Source of the DNA: a virus
Reading direction: 5' to 3' (one strand)
IMG/VR virus record: IMGVR_UViG_3300024346_000047
Span: 1-64,000 of that record
DNA: 64,000 bases
Below, in pieces: positions 52,297 through 59,460 of the stretch (its first letter is position 1; the number at the start of each line of letters is the position of its first letter). Below the pieces are notes generated by a model. That model worked only from the letters and a program-made list of their open reading frames with translations. It searched no databases and was not told the DNA's origin. Made by a program: the position numbers and the translations under genes.

Positions 52297-52439
52297 TATA
52301 ACAATATTTAATAGCAATATTTACTTGGGGCACGGTTTATTTCCTGTCGCTTTTCTATACCGTAATTCTATGCTTAATGTACAATCCACATAGTGCAACA
52401 TTCCCCCAGTAAATACAGCCTATTACATTTAACATTATA
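52297..52439 (-). repeat. attC-like site 10 (long form)
   Basis: Minus strand: CATATAATG - TTAAATG - TAATAGGC - TGTATTTACTGGGG - about 65-nt loop - CCCCAAGTAAATATT - GCTATTA - AATATT - GTTATAAAC. Two consecutive arms pair (TAATAG / CTATTA, ATTTACTGGGG / CCCCAAGTAAAT with one extra base), the strongest long stem of the array. 143 bp. Confidence 0.78.
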
Positions 52440-52444
52440 TGCAA

Positions 52445-52636
52445 CTATTTTTCAGTAGATTTTATAGCACTTGATAAGTGTTCAAAATTACCTCCATCGT
52501 TGTTTTCTTCACCGTTAACTTTTTCTACGGTATACAACCTATCATTATAATGGTTTTGTTCATAAACCTCTAAATCATCTCCGTTAGAGTTTTTAATACT
52601 AATTGTTCTGTACGATACGTTTTTATTCTTTCCCAT
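52445..52636 (-). CDS. 63-residue cassette protein
   Basis: MGKNKNVSYRTISIKNSNGD, beta-rich and charged. Its stop is 5 bp before attC-like site 10, and site 11 lies 37 bp upstream of its start. No family is recognised. Confidence 0.58.
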   Translation of the reverse strand: MGKNKNVSYRTISIKNSNGDDLEVYEQNHYNDRLYTVEKVNGEENNDGGNFEHLSSAIKSTEK

Positions 52637-52673
52637 TGTAATTTAATTTAGTACGCTGTTAAAAGTGGTCGCA

Positions 52674-52733
52674 GCATATAACACCACCTAAAAATAATTT
52701 CGTTCCTCAACTCTTTTTAGCCAAAACGTTAAA
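52674..52733 (-). repeat. attC-like site 11
   Basis: Minus strand: TTTAAC - GTTTTGG - CTAAAAAG - loop AGTTGAGGAACGAAAT - TTTTTAGG - TG - GTGTTATATG. Inner CTAAAAA / TTTTTAG arms pair perfectly. A second GTTTTGGCTGAAC word at about 52784-52800 shows that a further half site may follow. Confidence 0.65.
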
Positions 52734-52922
52734 AAGGTTTTACAAAATCAACTAAACAGAATTAAAGCGAAGTTCAGCCAAAACGTTTATAATTTTTAAT
52801 TTTGGCGTTAAAACCGTCACTAATTTATAATATAATTGGGACAAAACATTACTATAAACAGAATACTAATGTTTATAATTTATCCAAAAATATACAAAAG
52901 AAGTAAGTTTTTAATTTAACAT
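52734..52922. other. Non-coding spacer with partial attC-like half site
   Basis: No gene is seen on either strand. It holds an inverted GCCAAAA / TTTTGGC pair around 52784-52816 that repeats the arm of site 11, and otherwise A/T-rich sequence. A TATTTTTG word on the minus strand near 52885 fits the Bacteroidota -7 consensus but lacks a clear -33 partner. Confidence 0.4.
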
Positions 52923-53102
52923 TTAATCTAAAGTGTCATTTTTTATAATATAATCACACTTTCCTTTTTTTATTCCTTTTTTATAAGGAGTCCAATTCAT
53001 ATAAGAATCCCCAAAAGGTTCAGGTTTTCTAGTGTATCTTAAGCAATTAAATTTTAAGTTACAATTAACTGCTAAACACTTTGCTTCTTTTAGATTTTTC
53101 AT
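52923..53102 (-). CDS. 59-residue Cys-rich protein
   Basis: MKNLKEAKCLAVNCNLKFNC with Cys at 9, 14 and 20, followed by LRYTRKPEP and a fourth Cys at 49: a likely zinc or Fe site. It lies downstream of the 306-residue HTH protein region with no attC-like site between. Not recognised, but the pattern resembles small proteins of other Bacteroidota phages. Confidence 0.58.
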   Translation of the reverse strand: MKNLKEAKCLAVNCNLKFNCLRYTRKPEPFGDSYMNWTPYKKGIKKGKCDYIIKNDTLD

Positions 53103-53235
53103 TTTTTTTATTTTAAATGTGAGAATTTACTTTTTTGTTTAAACTTAACAAAAATTCATAGTTATATTATTTAGATTAATTCATCTATTTAACTGTTGGA
53201 CAAAAATGTTAGTAGTCTAGGGTGAAACCCTACTT

Positions 53236-54156
53236 CTAAAACTTAATCCCCAAACAATACTTAGCCAAGAAAGAAGAATATCTAAGATCTAACTTAAATA
53301 AGAACTTAGAACAGAAATCCTCTCCTCCTCCATAAATGGAATCAGATATTAATTCTCCTGTATCCTCGCTCCTTTTCAAAAAACAAACCTTGTTATACAA
53401 TTTCTTGTATATGTTCCCTTTCTTATGAAATATTGTAGGGTCATCGTAAGCTCTTCTAAGCTCCGCTGCTCTCATTTCGTTACCACTGCATACTTTACCA
53501 GCTCTTTTTTGGTCAGAGATAATATTTTGCATAGATAACGACTTAAGAGTACGAGAAGCTTCCATAGCTGAACAACCCCATAATTCTGAACACTTTTCTC
53601 TTGATGCTGTAACATCCATACTTCTTAAAAAACTCGAATGCGATTTTAATTGTTCCTCATTATTAAGAATCATGGCTTTCATGCCTCTGACTCCTAAAGA
53701 TTTGAAATATTTCACCTGTTCCTTGCTTGCGTTTTTTAATACTTTGTATTCCTGAGATTTAATATGTTCTTTTAATGATTGAGATCTTAATAAATCTTTA
53801 ATAGTAAAGACTTTATTAGATGCGAATTTTATTTTTTTTGGTGAATTTTCATTATAATCACACCCAACTGTTAAACAAATCTTTCTTAAAGATCTTAAAT
53901 AGATATTATCACCTATTACATCTATCCATCCTAAAGATTTAAGAGCTTGTATTCTTCTTTTAACTGTTTTTAATGATAGTTGTGCTTCAAATGAAAAATT
54001 AAATAGGTCATAATCTTTTATACAACCACTTTTTTCTAAAGTCTTAAGATAACCATAGAACTCAAATTCTTTCACCTTCTTACTCGTTAGGATAGCATTT
54101 GCTAAACCAGGAGTTAAAGTTATTTGTGTATGTGATAGAAATTTGTTATTTTGCAC
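53236..54156 (-). CDS. Winged-helix DNA-binding protein (possible regulator or initiator)
   Basis: A 306-residue basic protein. Residues about 47-92 (FNFSFEAQLSLKTVKRRIQALKSLGWIDVIGDNIYLRS) form a clear winged HTH with the TVKRRIQAL recognition helix, and a second HTH-like segment appears near 185-215 (CSELWGCSAMEASRTLKSL). Its N-terminal 30 residues resemble replication-initiator-type openings. It is a single unit bounded by a strong terminator upstream. It may control early genes or phage replication. Confidence 0.55.
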   Translation of the reverse strand: MQNNKFLSHTQITLTPGLANAILTSKKVKEFEFYGYLKTLEKSGCIKDYDLFNFSFEAQLSLKTVKRRIQALKSLGWIDVIGDNIYLRSLRKICLTVGCDYNENSPKKIKFASNKVFTIKDLLRSQSLKEHIKSQEYKVLKNASKEQVKYFKSLGVRGMKAMILNNEEQLKSHSSFLRSMDVTASREKCSELWGCSAMEASRTLKSLSMQNIISDQKRAGKVCSGNEMRAAELRRAYDDPTIFHKKGNIYKKLYNKVCFLKRSEDTGELISDSIYGGGEDFCSKFLFKLDLRYSSFLAKYCLGIKF

Positions 54157-54187
54157 CTGTATTTAATTTAAGCGATTACAATATACG

Positions 54188-54240
54188 AAAAAATCCCTAA
54201 CCTTCAAACTTAATTCTTAAGTGGTTAGGGATTTTTATTT
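54188..54240. terminator. Strong bidirectional terminator
   Basis: Perfect 14-bp stem AAAAATCCCTAACC / GGTTAGGGATTTTT, 20-nt loop, giving A-run and T-run on both sides. It separates the genes to the right from the 306-residue HTH protein gene. Confidence 0.88.
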
Positions 54241-54423
54241 CTACCCCCTATTAATTACCTTATCATCGCACATTTCAACGCTAAATTCACATTGAAACAC
54301 TCTACCAAGGTTAGTTAGTCTAGAATCACCGTTAGGATTAAACTCTTTCAGCTCTCTACTAAGTTTAGGAATTTTTAATAATCCTAAGTGTGTGAAGTGA
54401 TATGTTTTTACAGTATGCATCAT
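54241..54423 (-). CDS. Uncharacterised 60-residue protein
   Basis: MMHTVKTYHFTHLGLLKIPK; starts in an ATGA overlap with the preceding gene and is the last gene before the bidirectional terminator. No family is recognised. Confidence 0.5.
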   Translation of the reverse strand: MMHTVKTYHFTHLGLLKIPKLSRELKEFNPNGDSRLTNLGRVFQCEFSVEMCDDKVINRG

Positions 54424-54743
54424 GATTCTAATTCTTCAATTTCAGCCTTTAATCTTTTAAGCCGTTCAAGTTTTAATTTCTTTTTCTCTTCAACAACTAA
54501 CGGGTTAATTAAACCCCAGATCTTTGTTACTTCTTCTTCGTTGTTAAACGTTAAGTACTTACCAAGTAAATCACCAATATTATCAACTTTTAAGCTCCAT
54601 TTTTCATTAGCTATCCAAAGATCAAGAATATGCTTATCTATTTCCACAGTAGCTCTAAACTCATCAGCCTTAATAAATTTAAAGTCCCCTTCTAGTAGTT
54701 TTCCTTTAAAGTACTCTGCTACTTCTTTTATTTTTTTTTCCAT
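54420..54743 (-). CDS. Uncharacterised small protein with C-terminal coiled coil
   Basis: A 107-residue protein: helix-strand N-terminal domain (EYFKGKLLEGDFKFIKADEF) and a C-terminal Lys/Glu coil (EEKKKLKLERLKRLKAEIEE). It ends in an ATGA overlap. No family is recognised. Confidence 0.55.
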   Translation of the reverse strand: MEKKIKEVAEYFKGKLLEGDFKFIKADEFRATVEIDKHILDLWIANEKWSLKVDNIGDLLGKYLTFNNEEEVTKIWGLINPLVVEEKKKLKLERLKRLKAEIEELES

Positions 54744-54758
54744 ATTATAAGTGTGTGA

Positions 54759-54947
54759 TTATCTGTGTTTTAAACATTTAGTAACTCCAGAAGAGTTGAA
54801 GTAAATTTCTTCAGCTTTATGTATATCCTCTCTAAAACTATCCCTCCCTGGTCTAGTTTTAAAATCCCATACGTTAATATCTAAATATCTTTTATTTTCA
54901 GCAGCAGGAAGCAAATCCCTCCTTGTTAAGTGTATTATTTTCTTCAT
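54759..54947 (-). CDS. 62-residue basic protein
   Basis: MKKIIHLTRRDLLPAAENKR start; mixed alpha/beta with basic clusters. Overlaps the upstream gene by 4 bp. Function not recognised. Confidence 0.5.
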   Translation of the reverse strand: MKKIIHLTRRDLLPAAENKRYLDINVWDFKTRPGRDSFREDIHKAEEIYFNSSGVTKCLKHR

Positions 54948-55132
54948 GGCTTATTGGTTTTAAAAGGCTGAGGAATATCAGGAATCCTAGTCCATTCAGC
55001 GTAGTTTCTATTAGCTATTTCCCATATAGTACCGTCATTACATAAAGCGGTAGTTATGTATTCACATTGTGTTGTTAACGATTCATCTACCCTTATGGTG
55101 GATATCTGTATTACTTGTCTTATGTTTTCCAT
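54944..55132 (-). CDS. 62-residue beta-rich small protein
   Basis: MENIRQVIQISTIRVDESLT and TALCNDGTIWEIANRN; the CNDGTIWEI stretch resembles small phage proteins with a single beta sheet. It starts after a CACATTTAGAATATG leader and overlaps the next gene by 4 bp. Confidence 0.55.
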   Translation of the reverse strand: MENIRQVIQISTIRVDESLTTQCEYITTALCNDGTIWEIANRNYAEWTRIPDIPQPFKTNKP

Positions 55133-55150
55133 ATTCTAAATGTGTTATGG

Positions 55151-55477
55151 TTAAGAGAATATTTTTATTATAAGAAATACAAAAAGCATAAAGTAAACAC
55201 AACCATGAAATACAGTTCTGTTAAATGCTTTAATTCTTTCTATTTGTATTTTATCTTGCAGAGTTCCGATAGCTTCTTCTTTACTTTCTAGTAAGTCTGC
55301 TGCTTTCTTACCTACATCTATAGCTTTTTGGGAAGTATCGTTTGAATCTTTAAGTAAGTCTTGTAAGTCGCTGTTAAATTCCTTTTCAGTTTTTAAATCG
55401 TGACTTAAACCTAAGTATTTTAAATTTAAAGTTTCAAGTTTTTCTTTAAGTTGTCTTATGGTTTCTTGAGAGTTCAT
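55151..55477 (-). CDS. Coiled-coil tail-anchored membrane protein
   Basis: A 108-residue protein: residues 5-75 form a coiled coil (LKEKLETLNLKYLGLS), and residues 90-107 are one membrane helix (CVYFMLFVFLIIKIF) at the very C-terminus, so it is tail-anchored. Possibly involved in membrane-linked phage functions; function unknown. Coupled to the upstream gene by TAATG. Confidence 0.58.
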   Translation of the reverse strand: MNSQETIRQLKEKLETLNLKYLGLSHDLKTEKEFNSDLQDLLKDSNDTSQKAIDVGKKAADLLESKEEAIGTLQDKIQIERIKAFNRTVFHGCVYFMLFVFLIIKIFS

Positions 55478-55659
55478 TAGCTTAGTGTTTTATGGTTAAA
55501 TATTAATTGTTCTAATCTTTCTATGTTTAATTTAAGCTCACTAATTGTTTTAGTTTTAATGGCAAGATTACTGTTTTCAAATATTTTTCTTGCGGTAGTT
55601 TTTATTTTTAAACTTTGTATCTCTATTAAAGATTTTGATTCCTCTGTAGTTATTATCAT
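55477..55659 (-). CDS. 60-residue helical protein
   Basis: MIITTEESKSLIEIQSLKIK, almost entirely one or two helices (coiled coil). Overlaps the coiled-coil membrane protein gene by TAATG and may interact with it. No family is recognised. Confidence 0.5.
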   Translation of the reverse strand: MIITTEESKSLIEIQSLKIKTTARKIFENSNLAIKTKTISELKLNIERLEQLIFNHKTLS

Positions 55660-55716
55660 CTTTTGTTTTTTACCATTATTAGTATTAATATAATTTAATT
55701 GGTATCAGAAGCAGTA

Positions 55717-55923
55717 TCATGGTTTTAGTATAAATTCCGAAAGCTTACACATTTTGTCTTTCATCACTTTGTATTGTGTAGAGTCATCTATATATTCGCA
55801 TTGAAAGCTATTAATATTAAGAACACCTTGTTCTGTAATTTCAGCACAACAACTGGAGTTATCTGTATCTATAGATATTGCATTGTTATCCCATACTCTA
55901 ATTCTATAATCTTCTTTAATCAT
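55717..55923 (-). CDS. 68-residue beta-rich acidic protein
   Basis: MIKEDYRIRVWDNNAISIDT, with two adjacent Cys (SSCCAE) and a short C-terminal helix. It starts 4 bp after the membrane-peptide gene at 55928. Not recognised. Confidence 0.5.
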   Translation of the reverse strand: MIKEDYRIRVWDNNAISIDTDNSSCCAEITEQGVLNINSFQCEYIDDSTQYKVMKDKMCKLSEFILKP

Positions 55924-55927
55924 ATTT

Positions 55928-56074
55928 TTATCTTTTAGGTAAAATTAGCAATATATAACATGATGTCCATGTAATAATTGGAATAAATGGATTCTCAAAG
56001 TACCAACCAAAAGGTATGGCTGCAAAACATATCCAAAAAAACATTTTGCAAAATATATTTATAACTGTATTCAT
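55928..56074 (-). CDS. 48-residue membrane peptide
   Basis: MNTVINIFCKMFFWICFAAI then PFGWYFENPF and ITWTSCYILLIL: two hydrophobic segments of about 20 residues separated by a Pro/Phe turn. Starts within a TAATATG overlap with the upstream gene. Function unknown. Confidence 0.5.
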   Translation of the reverse strand: MNTVINIFCKMFFWICFAAIPFGWYFENPFIPIITWTSCYILLILPKR

Positions 56075-56075
56075 A

Positions 56076-56564
56076 TTACATTTCTAATAAACCGAATCCA
56101 AAATTAACTTCAAATTTAAACCTTTCACATTTAAAAGGAATACTATTTGGAGCTTTAAATCCAAAATGTAGAGTAATAATTTCTCCGTCCATAATATAAG
56201 CATACCCTTTACCTGAATAGTATTTTTCAGGAGTTCCACCAGGAAGGCTAAATGCTGACCCATGTAGATCAGTTATCGGGTTAATTGTAAAGTATTCAAC
56301 TTGCTCTGATCTTTCTGCAAGCTGCCATTCTGTTGCTTTGTCAAGCTGTTTAATCCAGCCTTCAGTTAAACTTTTCATTCTACGTTTAGCGTCACTATAA
56401 TTTTTAGAGGACACAAGCACAGGGTTAACAGAGAACACACCCTTAGAACGTATTAAAATGCCTTGTTGATACATATTATTAGTATCAGATTCTATATCAA
56501 AATAGTCTTGTGTTAAATTTTTAACTGTATTTCCTCTTAAGTAGTATTGAAATGTATTTTCCAT
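56076..56564 (-). CDS. Uncharacterised beta-rich protein
   Basis: A 162-residue protein (FQYYLRGNTVKNLTQDYFDI; YTIMDGEIITLHFGFKAPNS-type strands). Overlaps the following membrane peptide gene tightly. No family is recognised. Confidence 0.52.
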   Translation of the reverse strand: MENTFQYYLRGNTVKNLTQDYFDIESDTNNMYQQGILIRSKGVFSVNPVLVSSKNYSDAKRRMKSLTEGWIKQLDKATEWQLAERSEQVEYFTINPITDLHGSAFSLPGGTPEKYYSGKGYAYIMDGEIITLHFGFKAPNSIPFKCERFKFEVNFGFGLLEM

Positions 56565-56591
56565 GATTGAATTATTTAATTGTTTAATTTA

Positions 56592-56744
56592 TTATTCTGT
56601 TTCAATGCAAGCGAATGAAACGCTTGCTAATATTAATAGTGACACAATTACCCAAGTAGAAATCTTTATGTTAATCATTAAAGGAAGAACATGAAAGATA
56701 AATATTAAAGTAGGTAAGAAGAGCCAAAACATTATTTTTTTCAT
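56592..56744 (-). CDS. 50-residue double-pass membrane peptide
   Basis: MKKIMFWLFLPTLIFIFHVL and WVIVSLLILASVSFACIETE: two membrane segments and a Cys near the end. It follows the upstream gene by 2 bp. Function unknown. Confidence 0.5.
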   Translation of the reverse strand: MKKIMFWLFLPTLIFIFHVLPLMINIKISTWVIVSLLILASVSFACIETE

Positions 56745-56746
56745 AA

Positions 56747-56992
56747 TTATGTAAGATTTAAAAGTTTTTCTTCATCAGTATAATAAGAGAACATTTCCAT
56801 CCAAGTATCAGACACATTACTATAAATTAAAAAATTAACCTGAACCATAGCATCAGGATTAATTGAGGATATTAAATCCCCTATTTCTTTTATTTTATAT
56901 TTAGCAACTGCATCTCCGTATTCAACGTCAATTGTTGTTCTTACTGATTTTTTACCACTTTCTTTTACTCTGATTTCTATTGATTTTTGCAT
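56747..56992 (-). CDS. 81-residue acidic protein
   Basis: MQKSIEIRVKESGKKSVRTT, beta-hairpin N-terminus, helical acidic end. Its start is preceded by leader repeat 1 (56993-57029). No family is recognised. Confidence 0.52.
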   Translation of the reverse strand: MQKSIEIRVKESGKKSVRTTIDVEYGDAVAKYKIKEIGDLISSINPDAMVQVNFLIYSNVSDTWMEMFSYYTDEEKLLNLT

Positions 56993-57029
56993 GATTTTAC
57001 ACCTATTTCTAGGATTTTATTTAGGGTTT
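56993..57029 (-). repeat. Leader repeat 1, copy 1
   Basis: Minus strand: CCCTAAATAAAATCC, then TAGAAATAGGTGTAAAATC right before the ATG at 56992. Contains the CCTA-GAAA-TAGG mini-hairpin with a GNRA-type loop. Six copies exist between 56.9 and 61.0 kb. Confidence 0.85.
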
Positions 57030-57037
57030 AATAAAAA

Positions 57038-57106
57038 GCATATAACGCTACCTATATGCAAAACTCCTTTACTCTACGTTCAGCACATAGCCAAACCGTT
57101 ATATGC
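57038..57106 (-). repeat. attC-like site 12
   Basis: Minus strand: GCATATAAC - GGTTTG - GCTATGTGC - loop TGAACGTAGAGTAAAGG - GCATATAGGTAGC - GTTATATGC. Outer nine-base ends GCATATAAC / GTTATATGC are perfectly complementary, and the inner arms TATGTGC / GCATATA pair imperfectly. 69 bp, the typical attC length. The loop and ends are shared with site 13. Confidence 0.8.
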
Positions 57107-57108
57107 AA

Positions 57109-57417
57109 TTAAAGACTCTTGTTCAACTCTAATAATTCAACACAAGTTTCTTCATAATCAGGAGAGTCAATTCCGATATAATAATTTGTTGAATTTGAAG
57201 TTAAAATATACTCATCAGTCCAACTCATAAGTTCTTTTAAATCTTGTTTCATCAATTCTTTATTTCTACTCGCTTGGCTAATCCATCCAATTAATTCATT
57301 AATAAAAGATTCTCTGTGAATTATTGAAAATTCGTGTAATTCTTCATCTCTTATCTTATCATTAAGTTTAGTGCCATTAATCCTATCTTCTGTCAATATA
57401 AATTTCTGCTTTTCCAT
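57109..57417 (-). CDS. Uncharacterised cassette protein
   Basis: A 102-residue acidic helical protein (EELHEFSIIHRESFINELIG). It lies between attC-like sites 12 (2 bp after its stop) and 13 (30 bp before its start), so it is a clean single-gene cassette. No family is recognised. Confidence 0.6.
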   Translation of the reverse strand: MEKQKFILTEDRINGTKLNDKIRDEELHEFSIIHRESFINELIGWISQASRNKELMKQDLKELMSWTDEYILTSNSTNYYIGIDSPDYEETCVELLELNKSL

Positions 57418-57447
57418 TTTAATTTATTTTTAATCTATTAATAAAAA

Positions 57448-57510
57448 GCATATAACACTAGCTATATGCCATACTCGTTCCTCGTTCAGCACATAGCCAA
57501 ACCGTTAGTA
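57448..57510 (-). repeat. attC-like site 13
   Basis: Minus strand: ACTAAC - GGTTTG - GCTATGTGC - loop TGAACGAGGAACGAGTATG - GCATATAGCTAGT - GTTATATGC. It shares about two thirds of its bases with site 12. The stop codon of the 48-residue gene is inside its first box. Confidence 0.78.
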
Positions 57511-57651
57511 AATATATTCCCATTCACCAATATTATAAGCTTCATTTATAATATATTCGTCACTTATATTATTATGTGGATCTACACCTCTATCTCTTAG
57601 AGATTTAATCATTTTTTCAAAAGTTGTAATATTTCCTAAATATTTTATCAT
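57505..57651 (-). CDS. 48-residue cassette protein
   Basis: MIKYLGNITTFEKMIKSLRD start; acidic. The TAA stop is formed in the CTAAC box of attC-like site 13, and leader repeat 1 (copy 2) precedes its start. No family is recognised. Confidence 0.6.
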   Translation of the reverse strand: MIKYLGNITTFEKMIKSLRDRGVDPHNNISDEYIINEAYNIGEWEYIY

Positions 57652-57688
57652 AATTTTACACCTATTTCTAGGATTTTATTTAGTGTTT
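57652..57688 (-). repeat. Leader repeat 1, copy 2
   Basis: Same element as at 56993, with ACTAAATAAAATCC instead of CCTAAATAAAATCC. The stop codon of the pseudogene falls in its 5' end. Confidence 0.85.
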
Positions 57689-58000
57689 AATTGTTATTAA
57701 ATTTCCGTTCCATTCTTTATCGTTTAGATACCAAACTCCTTTCCGTTGGGATATTTGTACACCATTAAGTCCGTTTAATCTTTCTTTTGTAGTGTTACTT
57801 TTCCATCCAGCGTTGGTAATCTTTAAAACTTTCTTACGTTTGGTTTTATGTATTTCTGCAATTTTGTTGTCGTGTAAGTAAAGCTCTGCCTATACTGGTA
57901 ATCCTTTTTCAGTACCTAGTATTTTTACTTTCATGTTGCTTTTATTAAAAGGTGTTAAACTTTCAAAAGCTTTGATTTATTCTTCTGTAATTTTTCTCAT
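57680..58000 (-). pseudogene. Interrupted gene: two in-frame nonsense codons
   Basis: A continuous 106-codon frame, MRKITEE-stop-IKAFESLTPF...KGLPV-stop-AELYLHDNKI, ending NGNLITIKH. The stops are TAA at 57977-57979 and TAG at 57890-57892. The reading resumes with sensible protein, TTKERLNGLNGV and QRKGVWYLNDKEWNG, a pattern I know from Bacteroidota phage and host hypothetical proteins. Replacing each stop by Gln restores a normal protein, and each differs by one C-to-T change. Either a recent pseudogene or a gene read through by suppression. Confidence 0.65.
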
Positions 58001-58026
58001 GATTGATTGTTTTAAAGGTTTTACAT

Positions 58027-58215
58027 TTAGATTAAAGAAGTTTTATTAAACCTCTGCATTGTATCTTTTATAAAGCTTTTAGGTGCTCTTTGCCAATTAG
58101 TAATAGCGTTACCATCTATCAATTGTCGTTGATAGAAGTGGTGACATTTAGACATTTTAAACTGAACAGTTTTATACTTATTGTACTTACACTGTATTGT
58201 GATTATATTTCCCAT
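58027..58215 (-). CDS. 62-residue basic protein
   Basis: MGNIITIQCKYNKYKTVQFK; strongly basic with Cys/His (KCHHFY). It starts after a CTAAATGTGCAACT leader. No family is recognised. Confidence 0.5.
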   Translation of the reverse strand: MGNIITIQCKYNKYKTVQFKMSKCHHFYQRQLIDGNAITNWQRAPKSFIKDTMQRFNKTSLI

Positions 58216-58225
58216 AGTTGCACAT

Positions 58226-58801
58226 TTAGATTAATTCATAACTAACATAAGTATCAGTTATAGTTTCGTAAAGATTATTATAAGTGTATTCTTCATTTTC
58301 TAATATAAAGTCTAACACAGATCCAAAGTTATGTTCTAAGTGTGATTCTGACTTTATGTTATTCATCCACGTTTCAGCGTTATTTGAATGAGACGATATA
58401 AAACCATCACGAGATGAATACGTTTCTTTTATATGTTTTTCAAAGGCTGACCAGTTACTTTTAATGTAGTCTATTACCTTGTTGTATTCGTGTTGTGTTA
58501 TTTCATACTCACAATTGATACTATCATTTGTAAAGTTGTAATATTTAGGACTAACTAGTTTTTGAAATTTAACTTTAACATCAAAGCCTATTTCTTCTAG
58601 TATTTCTTCTATTCCTGAGCAACATTCCTGAGACATACCGTTATGATAGTCATCATAATGCCATGTAAAGTCATCATAGTTGTAGTCAGTGTCATTTTCC
58701 TCATTGTATGAGTCTATTTCGTATTCCTCACTGTGTGATTCAAATATTGTGTTGTAAAATCCAGGAAATAGGGGTAGGTAAGATTCGATTGATTTTTTCA
58801 T
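58226..58801 (-). CDS. Acidic phage protein (YLPLFPGFY family)
   Basis: A 191-residue, very acidic protein beginning SYLPLFPGFYNTIFESHSEE, a signature seen in early proteins of diverse phages. Many Asp, Glu, Tyr and Asn suggest a possible DNA-mimic or host-inhibitor role, which is inference. It ends in the shared ELI-stop that leads into CTAAATGTGCAAC. Confidence 0.58.
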   Translation of the reverse strand: MKKSIESYLPLFPGFYNTIFESHSEEYEIDSYNEENDTDYNYDDFTWHYDDYHNGMSQECCSGIEEILEEIGFDVKVKFQKLVSPKYYNFTNDSINCEYEITQHEYNKVIDYIKSNWSAFEKHIKETYSSRDGFISSHSNNAETWMNNIKSESHLEHNFGSVLDFILENEEYTYNNLYETITDTYVSYELI

Positions 58802-58833
58802 TTTATTAGATTTTAGTATTAATTACTGCACAT

Positions 58834-59439
58834 TTAGATTAATTCTCCTTCACTAGTAAACTCATAGTCATTACACTCTATAGCTTCTTCTATAGCTTCT
58901 CTAGAAGTATAGTACTCGTGTACTTGTTCTAAGGAACGGTGTATCTTGTTACATATATTCTCGTAGTGTTCTCTTATTTCTTCTAAGATATCTTCTAAGA
59001 TGTCACCTATTCTAGAATAGGTTTTACCGTACCAATCATTAGTCATTTCGGCATCTAGGTTATCTGAATAGCTTTTTGAGTGGTAGTAGTGTCCCTGATG
59101 AGTAAAGCTGCCGTATATATTTATGTGACCGTTTTTAATTAGCTTAATAACTCTATACCAGTCTTTTTGATATTCTTTATTATTGTAGCCAGGAGTTATA
59201 AAGTGTAGTATATCTTTGTTTGGAGATCCTTCGAACATAGCACCATCGCCCTGTGACCAAAATCCTGAGAAGTATATTTTATTAATATCAAATCCCGTTT
59301 CATCTTCCATATACATTTCGTATACACTATCCCACCATTCGTAATCGGTGTATGTATGTCGGTTTTTTTCTATTACTTTTTCTTGTACTTCTTCACTAAG
59401 TTCCTCGAACTTGTAAACTTTTGTTTCTATTGTTCTCAT
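58834..59439 (-). CDS. Acidic early protein of the KFEELSEEVQEKVIEKN family
   Basis: A 201-residue protein with KVYKFEELSEEVQEKVIEKN, then IYFSGFWSQGDGAMFEG: a family that is common in phages and was sometimes annotated as an antitoxin-like protein. The GFWSQGDGA loop is the conserved core. Acidic and helix-rich C-terminus. It ends in ELI-stop followed by CTAAATGTGCAG. Confidence 0.62.
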   Translation of the reverse strand: MRTIETKVYKFEELSEEVQEKVIEKNRHTYTDYEWWDSVYEMYMEDETGFDINKIYFSGFWSQGDGAMFEGSPNKDILHFITPGYNNKEYQKDWYRVIKLIKNGHINIYGSFTHQGHYYHSKSYSDNLDAEMTNDWYGKTYSRIGDILEDILEEIREHYENICNKIHRSLEQVHEYYTSREAIEEAIECNDYEFTSEGELI

Positions 59440-59460
59440 TTTATTAAATTTTAGTATTAA

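Noticed and set aside
54388-54750. Plus-strand 120-codon frame
   Set aside because: Antisense of the 54420-54743 coiled-coil gene; Ser/Phe-rich shadow composition.
41145-57510. Explanation of the palindromes as ordinary terminators
   Set aside because: None is followed by a T-run on the coding strand, loops are long and ends are conserved as TATAAC/GTTAT, unlike the true terminators at 6642, 7811 or 54188.
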